Source of the DNA: Clostridia bacterium
GTDB lineage: Bacteria > Bacillota_A > Clostridia > Christensenellales > Aristaeellaceae
Length of the DNA: 33,530 nt
Reading direction: 5' to 3'
Assembly: GCA_017464225.1 (NCBI GenBank)
Contig: JAFUDW010000025.1
Span: 1-33,530, forward strand
Shown: positions 7,747-15,423 of the stretch, piece by piece
Layout: each line of letters starts with the position of its first letter
Numbering within the stretch: position 1 is the stretch's first letter
Position numbers and translations under genes: made by a program
Notes under the pieces: model-generated
Database searches by the model: none
Told to the model about the DNA's origin: nothing
The model's input: the letters and a program-made list of their open reading frames with translations, nothing else

Positions 7747-7761
7747 TTCTTTCCCCTCCTG

Positions 7762-8244
7762 TTAAATCTTTTTGACATAAACTGTCGTTCCGTTGACTTT
7801 GATGACGCGCACCCGAACGCCCTTTTCGATGAACTCTCCGTCGCTTTGCACGTTCATTTTTCCGCAGTCAAACTCAGCCGCGCCCACCGGGCGCAGGGCT
7901 GTAAGGGCTTTGCCCTCTTTGCCAATGAGCTTCTTCGCCTGCTCGCGCTCGCTTTTGCCGCCGTCGTTTACCGTACCGTCCAGCATAAGCTCGGACTTGG
8001 CCAGCTTGCCGCTTTTTACCGATTTGAGCGATATCGATATGACCACGCCCATCAGGGCAAGCACGGCCACCGCCATTGCCAGGCCGATCCTGGCACCGTA
8101 TTCGTACCATGTCATCACAATACCAGCCAGCAACAGCACAGCGGCCGATATACCGGGAATGCCAAAGCCCGGCATGAATACTTCCACCACCAGCAGCACA
8201 ACGCCGACCAGCACGCAGATGATGATCGGTATCAACCACTCCAT
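7762..8244 (-). CDS. Short NfeD-like protein
   Basis: 160 residues with membrane segments at about 3-24, 28-47 and 52-72. The C-terminal OB-fold (about 108-160) reads GKEGKALTALRPVGAAEF then GEFIEKGVRVRVIKVNG. This is the short NfeD form without the N-terminal ClpP-like protease domain. NfeD OB domains are thought to act with SPFH proteins, and floA is next in the operon. AAGGAG is nine bases before the ATG. It is the first gene of its operon; I could not identify its promoter with confidence in 8245-8326. Confidence 0.92.
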   Translation of the reverse strand: MEWLIPIIICVLVGVVLLVVEVFMPGFGIPGISAAVLLLAGIVMTWYEYGARIGLAMAVAVLALMGVVISISLKSVKSGKLAKSELMLDGTVNDGGKSEREQAKKLIGKEGKALTALRPVGAAEFDCGKMNVQSDGEFIEKGVRVRVIKVNGTTVYVKKI

Positions 8245-8326
8245 GGCCTTTCACTCCTTTCATCCCCTTGATGGCTGCATGATATCATGAAAACGCCATT
8301 ATGAAAACAGGTTTTGCATGAAAGCA

Positions 8327-8917
8327 TCATTTTCGCGTCTCAATTGTCAAAGAATCGCGCAGCGCGATCACATCCTGCTCATATACCTGTTTCAGTTCCC
8401 TGCGATAGATGATAGCGGCAGGGTGGTAGAGGGCAAACAGCCTGCCGCCGTTTCCCGTTGCATGCCATTGTCCGTGGAGCTCGCCCACGGTAGCCTTGGG
8501 GCCCATGAGCGCCTTGAGCGGTACGTTGCCCAGCGTCACGATCGCCTTGGGCGATACAAGATCGATTTCTTTGATTAAGAAGGGCAAAAAAAGAGCGATC
8601 TCTTCCCTGGAAGGCGCGCGATTGCGCACGCGCCCGGTACTGCCTACGGAGGTGGGTCGTATTTTGACCACGTTGCTTACATATATGCTTTCCCGCTCGA
8701 TCCCCATCAGCATCAAAAACTCATCCAGGTTTTTTCCGGCCTTTCCCACAAAGGGTCTGCGTTTCAGCGTCTCCTGCTCGCCGGGCGCTTCGCCAATCAG
8801 CATGATATTGGGCCTGTCGCTGTTTCCTTCACCAAATACAAGGATTTTATCCTCCCCCGGCCAAAGCGGTTTGAAAAACTCCTCGCACTCCCGTTCAAAC
8901 GCCTTCATGTCCGCCAT
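8327..8917 (-). CDS. Uracil-DNA glycosylase-like protein lacking the Fe-S cysteines
   Basis: 196 residues of the UDG superfamily, close to family 4. Motif 1 is IGEAPGEQE (41-49) with PFVGKAGKNL, and motif 2 is YHPAA (164-168). Compared with its neighbour, the cysteines that bind the 4Fe-4S cluster are missing: the N-terminal CxxC is absent (only Cys11), VVKIRPT has Ile86 where family 4 has Cys, and Phe110 replaces the last Cys. It may be an active cluster-free glycosylase or one with changed specificity. The ATG has GGAGG nine bases upstream, inside the preceding gene, with a 23-base overlap. Uracil specificity is not shown by sequence. Confidence 0.82.
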   Translation of the reverse strand: MADMKAFERECEEFFKPLWPGEDKILVFGEGNSDRPNIMLIGEAPGEQETLKRRPFVGKAGKNLDEFLMLMGIERESIYVSNVVKIRPTSVGSTGRVRNRAPSREEIALFLPFLIKEIDLVSPKAIVTLGNVPLKALMGPKATVGELHGQWHATGNGGRLFALYHPAAIIYRRELKQVYEQDVIALRDSLTIETRK

Positions 8918-9482
8918 CTTCCGACACCTCCAGCTCTTTCATTTTGCCCATAACCAGCTGCAAATCATGCCATGCCTCGCGTTTTTTGCTTTCGTCCCGC
9001 AAAAGCGCGGCGGGATGATAGGTAGGCATGAACCACACGCCCTTGCGTTCTACCCAAACGCCATGCTCCCGTGTGATGCGAAAATCAGGCCGAAGCAGCG
9101 TGCGGGCAGCCGTCGCTCCCAGCAGCACGATCACTTTGGGACGCACCAGCGCCACCTGCTGCCGGAGATAAGGCAGACAGGCCGCGGCTTCATCAGGCTC
9201 GGGCGTGCGATTGCGCGGCGGACGGCATTTGACGATGTTGCAGATGTACACCTGCTCCCGGGTATAACCCATGGCTGCAATCATTTTTGTAAGCAATTGG
9301 CCGGCTGCGCCCACAAAGGCCAGACCCTGCAGATCCTCATCCGCGCCCGGCCCCTCGCCTATGAACATCAGATCGGCATGGATATCGCCCTGGCCGGGCA
9401 CTTTATTATGGATCTGCCCGCAAAGCCTGCATTTTTCGCAGGCGTAGATCTCGTCATACAGCGTTTGCCAGGATATCTGCAT
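8895..9482 (-). CDS. Family 4 uracil-DNA glycosylase (4Fe-4S)
   Basis: 195 residues. Cluster ligands are CEKC (Cys15, Cys18), Cys86 in NIVKCRPP and Cys102 in AACLPYL. Active-site motif 1 is IGEGPGADED (41-50) and motif 2 is YHPAAL (155-160). The enzyme excises uracil from single- and double-stranded DNA in base excision repair. It has a strong GAGGAGG site before the ATG. It lies downstream of a small membrane protein gene (30-base gap) and overlaps the UDG-like gene that follows. Confidence 0.95.
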   Translation of the reverse strand: MQISWQTLYDEIYACEKCRLCGQIHNKVPGQGDIHADLMFIGEGPGADEDLQGLAFVGAAGQLLTKMIAAMGYTREQVYICNIVKCRPPRNRTPEPDEAAACLPYLRQQVALVRPKVIVLLGATAARTLLRPDFRITREHGVWVERKGVWFMPTYHPAALLRDESKKREAWHDLQLVMGKMKELEVSEDGGHEGV

Positions 9483-9512
9483 GCTGCCTCCTCCTCTGTG
9501 CTAATTGGAAGA

Positions 9513-9737
9513 TCACTGTTTAAACATATGGATAAACACCGCAAAGGTGCCGGCAGCGTCCTGCCGCACCCAGCTGACAAGACTTGCAATGAGCAGCACA
9601 AGCACCAGGCAAACGGCAACGCCGCCCACCACAGCCAGAAAATCCGCCAGACCGGCAGTCAGCCGCCAGCGATCCTGCTTTTGCTGCCATTCCTCTTCCC
9701 TGCGCGCAAAATACTCTTCTCTTTTTCGCTCATCCAT
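9513..9737 (-). CDS. Small single-pass membrane protein, unknown
   Basis: 74 residues: a highly charged N-terminal helix (DERKREEYFARREEEWQQKQ), then a hydrophobic segment (about 32-57) and a short tail. GAGGGATC precedes the ATG, and only 12 bases separate it from trmL, so it looks translated in the trmL-UDG operon. I recognise no family. Conserved small proteins of this shape can act as membrane regulators, but there is no direct evidence here. Confidence 0.6.
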   Translation of the reverse strand: MDERKREEYFARREEEWQQKQDRWRLTAGLADFLAVVGGVAVCLVLVLLIASLVSWVRQDAAGTFAVFIHMFKQ

Positions 9738-9749
9738 ACGTGATCCCTC

Positions 9750-10265
9750 TTATACATAGTCCATCCAAGGCGCCGTCTCGTCCCGGCGTCCAGTGAGCTC
9801 GCCATGATCCAATAGTCCAGGAAATCCCTGCTGCCGCAGCGCCTCATACAGTACGATAGCCACAGAATTGCTCAGGTTCAGTGATCGAGCCTCCGCCCGC
9901 ATGGGAATGCGGACGCACCGATCATATACCCGGGAAAGCAGCGATTCAGGCAAGCCTTTCGTTTCGCACCCGAATACCAAAAAATCATCAGCGCCGTACA
10001 TGGCCTCATGATAGCTCCTCGGCGCTTTGGTAGTGGCAAAATGATATACTGCGCCGGGATACTCCTTCATCATTGTATCAAAATTTGGATGTACGTGCAA
10101 TTCCATTAAATGCCAGTAATCCAGCCCGGCGCGTTTCAAATACTTATCGCTGAGTTCAAAACCCAACGGCTCGATCAGGTGCAGTACGCTTCCTGTGGCA
10201 GCGCAGGTGCGGGCGATATTGCCCGTATTTTGCGGGATTTCCGGGGAATAAAGAACAATGTGCAT
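9750..10265 (-). CDS. trmL: tRNA (cytidine/uridine-34-2'-O)-methyltransferase TrmL
   Basis: 171 residues of the SPOUT methyltransferase class, close to the usual 155-170. The three knotted-fold motifs are visible: PQNTGNIARTCAATG (11-25), FGCETKGLP (98-106) and IPMRAEARSLNLSNSVAIVLYEA, given here as IPMRAEARS and LNLSNSVAIVLYEA. The enzyme methylates the wobble 2'-OH of tRNA-Leu isoacceptors. GGAGG precedes the ATG. It is divergent from the nucleotidyltransferase gene and leads the operon that contains both UDG genes. Confidence 0.95.
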   Translation of the reverse strand: MHIVLYSPEIPQNTGNIARTCAATGSVLHLIEPLGFELSDKYLKRAGLDYWHLMELHVHPNFDTMMKEYPGAVYHFATTKAPRSYHEAMYGADDFLVFGCETKGLPESLLSRVYDRCVRIPMRAEARSLNLSNSVAIVLYEALRQQGFPGLLDHGELTGRRDETAPWMDYV

Positions 10266-10285
10266 GAATTCCTCCGCTTGATCTG

Positions 10286-10314
10286 TTGCAAAAAAAGCCA
10301 GAGATTGTTATACT
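10286..10314 (+). promoter_or_regulatory. Promoter of the nucleotidyltransferase gene
   Basis: TTGCAA (10286-10291), 17-base spacer, TATACT (10309-10314) with a TG extension. The likely transcript start is near 10321, about 27 bases before the ATG. Confidence 0.65.
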
Positions 10315-10347
10315 AAACGGGAATGATAGTGAAGGAGAGCGCGTTTT

Positions 10348-11262
10348 ATGGATAAACAGCCCATTCTGGTGGTCATGGCGGCCGGCATCGGCAGCCGCTT
10401 CGGGGGCGTCAAGCAATTGGCGTCCTTTGGAAAAAAAGGCGAATGCATCATCGATTACTCTCTTTACGACGCATACCGCGCCGGTTTTCGCCGGGTGATC
10501 TTCATCGTGAACGAGGCCATCCAAGAGGATTTCCGGCAAAAGATCGGCATACACGCAGAAAAATGTATGGAGACGCGGTATGTGATCCAGCGGCTGGACA
10601 ATCTTCCCGCTGGATGCTCCGTTCCCGAAGGACGAGTCAAGCCCTGGGGCACCGGCCATGCCGTACTGTGCTGCAAAGAGCTGATCGACGCGCCCTTCGC
10701 CGCCATCAACGGCGACGATTTTTACGGCCAAGACGCCTTTTCCAAGATTTACGGCTTTCTTTCGCAGCCTCACAGCGCGGGCCAGTATGCCATGGCGGGC
10801 TTCCTGCTGAAAAATACGCTGAGTGAAAACGGCTATGTTTCCCGCGGCGTCTGCGCCACAGATAAAAATTCCCTTCTCACCGGTATCGTGGAACGCACCC
10901 ATATCATCAGCACCTGCGACGGCCCGCTGTACACCGAAGACGGAACGCACTATACGCGTCTTAAAGACGATACGCCGGTTTCCATGAACCTGTGGGGTTT
11001 CACACCCGACTTCATGCATGAGCTGGACAGCCGCTTTTCCGCGTTTTACGCCGACGCCATGCGGAATAATCCATTAAAAGGCGAATACTTTTTGCCCTTC
11101 GTGGTCAACGATACGCTTCGGGAAGGGCTTTCCACCGTACAGGTGCTCCATACCGACAGCAAATGGTTCGGCGTAACGTACCATGATGATATCCCCCTGG
11201 TACAATCCGCCATTCGCCGGATGACCGAAACAGGAGAATATCCGGAAGCGCTTTGGGATTGA
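10348..11262 (+). CDS. Sugar-phosphate nucleotidyltransferase family protein
   Basis: 304 residues. The N-terminal nucleotide-binding signature VVMAAGIGSRFGGVKQL (8-24) and the metal-site region AAINGDDFYG identify the NTP-transferase (GT-A type) superfamily. PWGTGHAVL lies between them. Proteins like this transfer a nucleotidyl group to a sugar phosphate or phosphocholine. The substrate cannot be told from sequence, and no kinase or glycosyltransferase partner is adjacent. GAAGGAG lies ten bases before the ATG. The gene stands alone with its own promoter and terminator. Confidence 0.85.
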   Translation: MDKQPILVVMAAGIGSRFGGVKQLASFGKKGECIIDYSLYDAYRAGFRRVIFIVNEAIQEDFRQKIGIHAEKCMETRYVIQRLDNLPAGCSVPEGRVKPWGTGHAVLCCKELIDAPFAAINGDDFYGQDAFSKIYGFLSQPHSAGQYAMAGFLLKNTLSENGYVSRGVCATDKNSLLTGIVERTHIISTCDGPLYTEDGTHYTRLKDDTPVSMNLWGFTPDFMHELDSRFSAFYADAMRNNPLKGEYFLPFVVNDTLREGLSTVQVLHTDSKWFGVTYHDDIPLVQSAIRRMTETGEYPEALWD

Positions 11263-11267
11263 CCCAT

Positions 11268-11292
11268 CGCCGCGCACAGCGCGGCGTTTTTT
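11268..11292 (+). terminator. Terminator of the nucleotidyltransferase gene
   Basis: Perfect 8-bp GC-only stem (11268-11275 with 11279-11286, loop ACA) followed by six T. The T-run ends at the stop codon of the convergent minus-strand gene. Confidence 0.92.
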
Positions 11293-12472
11293 ATGGCCGC
11301 ATTTCTGAAGCGGTCAGCATGGCTGCCCGAGCGCCCAGCAGCTGCATATCCCGAAGCTGATTTGTCACCTGATCCTCCAGCCCTTCGATCTCCCTCAGGT
11401 CACAGCCCCAGACCTCCCGGTCGGACAGCGCGGCATAGGCAAGCGACTCCGGCGGCATATCACAGCTCATATGAGAAAAGGCTGCAAGCGCAGCGGGACT
11501 GTCGCTGAGGCCGATCTCGCGCTCCTCCGCGGGCAGCACATATTCCCCCTGAGCGTTTTTCCTGATTCCCGCGTACAGCATGATCAAAGCGCTCAGCGCA
11601 AAGCACAGACAGGGAGGCAAAGCAGCCTCCTTTTTTTCATAGTCCGCCAGCGCGGGAAGCACGCAGGCGACAAATCTGGAAATCAGGTTTTCACCCACAG
11701 CCGGCCATGCTTCCCCGCCGCAGGCATTCTCCAAAAAGGCCGTGACCCTGGCGGCGTAAGCAAGACCGTCTTCGCCCAGGGCGGGCAGGCATGGAACGAT
11801 CTCATGGATCAGCGCCGTGCCCAGAAGCGCCCGCAAGCTTTCATCCCGCATGGCCGCTCCCACCGTTTCATGGCCGCAAAGCAGGCCGGCAGCAGCCACG
11901 ATCACGCCGGCTCCGCCCAACATTCGCCGATTCCGCTCGGCATAGGGCGCGAGACTCTTTACATATACGATGGATTCGGCAACCTCAGGCACCGGAATAG
12001 GACGCTCAGTTTCAATGAGCCACCAGGCGCAGTCGGTCATGGTGGAGCAGCATGCGTTATCGGTGACCAGCCAGCGCAGAAAATCCGCAGGCAGCTTCCA
12101 GCGCACAGCGCAAGCGATCATCGCCTCAGCCAAATGCTGGCCGTTATGTATGACCGGCGCGCAGGGCAGCAGCGTCCAGCCGGGCAGCCCCTTCCGAAAA
12201 CGCTGCCAGAGCATGCGCACGGCCATTCCGGCAAGCGTTTCCGGCACGTTCCGATCATCCTCCCGGGCGATCACCGCAGCGCCTTCATCGCTGATCAGGC
12301 AGCGCACCTCGGCCTTTAAGGCCCACTCGTCAGCGTTTATCCGCCTTTTCAACCGTTCGGAACGGCTGCCGAGCAGGCTGTTCATCCCTTCTCTGCTGCC
12401 GATCACCAAGGCGTAAACGCTTTGATCCGCCCGCAGGGGCAGGGCCGCGCAGCTCAGTTTTTCTTCGCTCAT
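11291..12472 (-). CDS. UxaB/mannitol dehydrogenase-like protein, truncated and probably non-catalytic
   Basis: 393 residues related to altronate oxidoreductase (UxaB) and other long-chain polyol dehydrogenases, which are usually near 480. Matching segments are LPGWTLLPCAPVIHNGQHLAE (start at 96, shown as LPGWTLLPC and IHNGQHLAE), CCSTMTD (141-147), and AAAGLLCGHETV (193-204). About 70 N-terminal residues with the glycine-rich NAD-binding motif are absent, and the sequence begins at the part equivalent to QDGLYTLLL. In Pseudomonas mannitol dehydrogenase the catalytic set is Lys295, Asn300, His303 and Asn191. The aligned positions here are Asn181, Gly186, Gly189 and Ser143. The gene has a strong promoter and GGAGG site, so it seems maintained. 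The start at 12472 is chosen from that site, although the frame stays open further upstream opposite the helicase gene. Confidence 0.75.
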   Translation of the reverse strand: MSEEKLSCAALPLRADQSVYALVIGSREGMNSLLGSRSERLKRRINADEWALKAEVRCLISDEGAAVIAREDDRNVPETLAGMAVRMLWQRFRKGLPGWTLLPCAPVIHNGQHLAEAMIACAVRWKLPADFLRWLVTDNACCSTMTDCAWWLIETERPIPVPEVAESIVYVKSLAPYAERNRRMLGGAGVIVAAAGLLCGHETVGAAMRDESLRALLGTALIHEIVPCLPALGEDGLAYAARVTAFLENACGGEAWPAVGENLISRFVACVLPALADYEKKEAALPPCLCFALSALIMLYAGIRKNAQGEYVLPAEEREIGLSDSPAALAAFSHMSCDMPPESLAYAALSDREVWGCDLREIEGLEDQVTNQLRDMQLLGARAAMLTASEMRP

Positions 12473-12506
12473 CGTTTCCTCCAGGAGCTCTTTGTGGTAT
12501 ACTGCT

Positions 12507-12535
12507 ATTATAGCTGTTTTACGCCGTCTTGTCCA
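12507..12535 (-). promoter_or_regulatory. Promoter of the UxaB-like gene
   Basis: Minus-strand TGGACA (plus 12530-12535), 17-base spacer and a perfect TATAAT (plus 12507-12512). On the plus strand the same spot has a TGC-TATTAT extended -10 that could serve the divergent helicase, but no matching -35. Confidence 0.75.
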
Positions 12536-12559
12536 GCCGCACAGAAGGGAGGAAACCAA

Positions 12560-14851
12560 ATGAACGCAGCGCCGCTTCGCACCTCTGTCCGCCATATGGC
12601 GGAGTTTTCGATGCGCAGCGGCGATCTGCTGCCGATTTCCTCCTCCGCCATGCTGGAGGGCAGCCGCGCTCACAGGGCCCGGCAAAAAAACGCCGATGCC
12701 GTCGCTGAGCGTCCCGTCAAGTGGCAGGGCGAATGCTGTGGGATCCAGGCCGTAATCCAAGGACGCGTCGATCTTCTTTGGGAGCATATTGATCCGATCT
12801 GCGTAGATGAGCTCAAGCTCTGCTCTGAGGAAGGCCTCCCGCCTCAAGCCGCCGTTCCCGTTCATCGCATGCAGGCGATCTGCTACGGGTTCATGCTTTG
12901 CGAGGAGCTGGACTTGAAGGAAATCAGCGTCCGCGTAAGCTATGTGACTCAGGATGGCCTGGTGCGCGCCTCTTTTGAGGAAAGGCTGACCCGCGCCGAA
13001 GCAGAAGCGCAGTTTTTCAGCGTACTGCAGCCGCTGGCGCAGTGGCATGCCATGCAGGAAGCATATATCGTTCAGCGCAACGCTTCGCTTCACGCCCTGT
13101 CTTTTCCCTATGCCATATACCGTCCCGGGCAGCGAGAGATGGCAGCGCAGGTATACACCGCTATCGACCGGAGAAAGAGGCTTTTCGCCACGCTGCCCAC
13201 CGGCACGGGCAAAAGCGCCGCCACCCTGTTTCCGGCGCTCAAGGCGCTGGCGGAAGGCAAGACGCGGCAGGTATTTTACCTGACCGCCCGCGGCACGACC
13301 CGGCTGGCCGCCTTGGACGCGCTTGCCAGAATGCGGGAGCAGCCGCTGACGCTGCGCGTTGTCCTGATCACAGCCAAGGAAAAATGCTGTCCTTTTCCCG
13401 GAACGCGCTGCCATCCAGACGACTGTCCCCGGGCCAAAGGCTATTACGATCGCGAATTGCCCGCCCTGATGGATGCCTGCGCCCTGAATTGCTGGGATGA
13501 AGAAACGGCCCGTTCTCTCTGTGAAAAGCACGCGCTGTGTCCTTTTGAGTTTTCGCTTGCGCTGTGTGAAATCAGCGACGTTGTGATCTGCGATTACAAT
13601 TATGTATTTGATCCATTGATATCGCTGAACCGTATCATCGGCGCAGGCATGCCGGTCACGCTTCTGATGGATGAAGCCCATAATCTGCCAAGCCGCGTCC
13701 GGGATATGCTTTCGGCCACATTGGACAGCCGCGCGTTGGCCGCCCTGCGCCGGGAAACGGGAAAGCTCCATGGCAGAAAGCACCCATTATATCAGGCTAT
13801 GACAGCTTTGCACCGCTCCATTAAGGATTTGGGCGCCGACAGCCTATCCGTCCTGAGCGCAGCCACAGATAAGCTGATCGGCGTCATGTCGCTCCATGCC
13901 GCCCTCCCTCAGGCCGAAGGCTTTCATGATTTCTTTCGTGATCTGCTGCAATGCCGCATGGCGCTGGAGCGCTTTGGCAATCAACCGGAGGATTATACCG
14001 TATTGATCGACGGCGCGGCGCAGAAGCGCGTCACGCTGCTCTGCCTGAACATATCTGATCACCTTCGCCAGATCACCAGGCACATGATGGGTTGCGTGTT
14101 CTTTTCAGCCACCCTGGAGCCGTTGCCTGAAATGAAAAAGCTGCTGGGCGGAGACGAGGGGGACGCCGTTTTTGCTTTGCCTTCCCCTTTTCCTTCCAAA
14201 CGGCTGCTGGTGCTTTCACTGTCTGTCAATACGCGCTACCAGCATCGGCAGGAAAGCGCCAGGGAAATCGCAGAGGCCATCCTGGCGCTATATAACGGGA
14301 AAGCGGGAAAGTATATCGCCTTCTTTCCCAGCTACGCTTATCTGCTGATGATCTTGGAGAATCTAACGGAGCTTCAGCCCGATCTTGCGCTGAACGTGCA
14401 GGAGCGCAGCATGAGCGAGGAAAGCCGGGATGCCTTTTTGCGCCGCATGCGGGATGAGAGCGGAGCGCTGCTATCGCTCTGTGTGCTGGGCGGTATATTC
14501 GCCGAGGGGATCGATCTTCCCGGCGATCAGCTGATCGGCGCCGCTGTTGTGGGTGTGGGACTGCCGCAGGTCAATGAAACCCAGGAGGCGCTGCGCGCTC
14601 ATTACGCGCAAACGCTGGGCGACGGCTTCGCGTTCGCATACCGCTACCCCGGCATGCAGAAGGTGCTGCAGGCAGCGGGCCGTGTGATCCGCAGCGAAAA
14701 AGACGCCGGGGTGATCCTGCTGCTGGACAGCCGTTATCGGGAAAGCGCTTACGTCCGCTTGCTTCCGCCGCATTATCACCTCCATCCGATGGCAAACGCT
14801 GACGAAATTCGCCGCTGTACGCAGGATTTCTGGAACTTGTATGGAAATTAA
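12560..14851 (+). CDS. XPD/DinG-type Fe-S helicase with N-terminal PD-(D/E)XK nuclease-like domain
   Basis: 763 residues. The N-terminal domain (about 30-135) carries GRVD (Asp71), DELK (Glu84, Lys86) and HRMQAICYG (His102, Gln105), the layout of Cas4/RecB-type PD-(D/E)XK nucleases. The helicase follows with Walker A PTGTGKS (213-219), a cysteine-rich insert (Cys276/277, Cys284, Cys289 and nearby Cys307/311) typical of the 4Fe-4S domain of XPD and DinG, DEAH (371-374), FFSATLEP and AAGRVIRS (motif VI). It likely unwinds damaged or branched DNA 5' to 3' and may cut it. AGGGAGG is seven bases before the ATG; a longer frame to 12422 overlaps the divergent promoter and is rejected. DUF4364 begins 26 bases downstream. 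Confidence 0.92.
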   Translation: MNAAPLRTSVRHMAEFSMRSGDLLPISSSAMLEGSRAHRARQKNADAVAERPVKWQGECCGIQAVIQGRVDLLWEHIDPICVDELKLCSEEGLPPQAAVPVHRMQAICYGFMLCEELDLKEISVRVSYVTQDGLVRASFEERLTRAEAEAQFFSVLQPLAQWHAMQEAYIVQRNASLHALSFPYAIYRPGQREMAAQVYTAIDRRKRLFATLPTGTGKSAATLFPALKALAEGKTRQVFYLTARGTTRLAALDALARMREQPLTLRVVLITAKEKCCPFPGTRCHPDDCPRAKGYYDRELPALMDACALNCWDEETARSLCEKHALCPFEFSLALCEISDVVICDYNYVFDPLISLNRIIGAGMPVTLLMDEAHNLPSRVRDMLSATLDSRALAALRRETGKLHGRKHPLYQAMTALHRSIKDLGADSLSVLSAATDKLIGVMSLHAALPQAEGFHDFFRDLLQCRMALERFGNQPEDYTVLIDGAAQKRVTLLCLNISDHLRQITRHMMGCVFFSATLEPLPEMKKLLGGDEGDAVFALPSPFPSKRLLVLSLSVNTRYQHRQESAREIAEAILALYNGKAGKYIAFFPSYAYLLMILENLTELQPDLALNVQERSMSEESRDAFLRRMRDESGALLSLCVLGGIFAEGIDLPGDQLIGAAVVGVGLPQVNETQEALRAHYAQTLGDGFAFAYRYPGMQKVLQAAGRVIRSEKDAGVILLLDSRYRESAYVRLLPPHYHLHPMANADEIRRCTQDFWNLYGN

Positions 14852-14877
14852 TATCGATCATACCTGAGGAGGCCTGT

Positions 14878-15423
14878 ATGCTGCCCAATCCCCACGCAAT
14901 GCTGGATGAACAGGATCGCAAGCTGTATACCATGCTGGCGCTCCGTGAGCTCGGAAGCGCCTCCCATATGCAGCTGCTGTACTTTATGGTGGAAAACGAA
15001 ATCATGACCTATTTTGATCTGTCCCTTGCCCTGCACGAGCTGGTCAACCTGGGTCATGCCGCCAAAATTGCCCATCCCGCCGACAGCTTATACGAAATCA
15101 CAGCGGCCGGACTGGAAACGCTGTCCTTTTTCATCAATCGCCTGCCATACAGCAAGGTTCAGTTGATCCGCGAAAAGGCCCCGGCATGGCGGGAGCGTTT
15201 TAAGGCCGAAAAGCAGTTCTCCGCAAAAGTCATCCAGCGCACAGGCGGCGAATATGTGGCTGAACTGAGGCTGGTGGACGGCGCGTCCTCCATACTGGCA
15301 TTAGATATCCCAGCGCCCGAGAAAAAACTCGCCGACCGTTTTGCCCGAGCCTGGCCGGAAAAAGCGGGTGAAATCTATCAATACCTGATGCGCACGCTGG
15401 GCGACGCGGAGGAAAAAGCATGA
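14878..15423 (+). CDS. DUF4364 winged-helix protein
   Basis: 181 residues. The N-terminal half ([17 protein letters not shown], then [20 protein letters not shown]) looks like a winged helix-turn-helix, and the C-terminal half is a mixed alpha/beta domain, as in the DUF4364 family of clostridia. These are presumed transcription regulators without a known target. GAGGAGG is five bases before the ATG. It sits 26 bases after the helicase and its stop overlaps the ispDF start (ATGA), so the three genes likely form one transcript. Confidence 0.88.
   Translation: MLPNPHAMLDEQDRKLYTMLALRELGSASHMQLLYFMVENEIMTYFDLSLALHELVNLGHAAKIAHPADSLYEITAAGLETLSFFINRLPYSKVQLIREKAPAWRERFKAEKQFSAKVIQRTGGEYVAELRLVDGASSILALDIPAPEKKLADRFARAWPEKAGEIYQYLMRTLGDAEEKA

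Noticed and set aside
12473..13783. Upstream extension of the UxaB-like frame to 830 residues
   Set aside because: The extension is antisense to the helicase gene, crosses the promoter and lacks the NAD motif that a true N-terminus would show.
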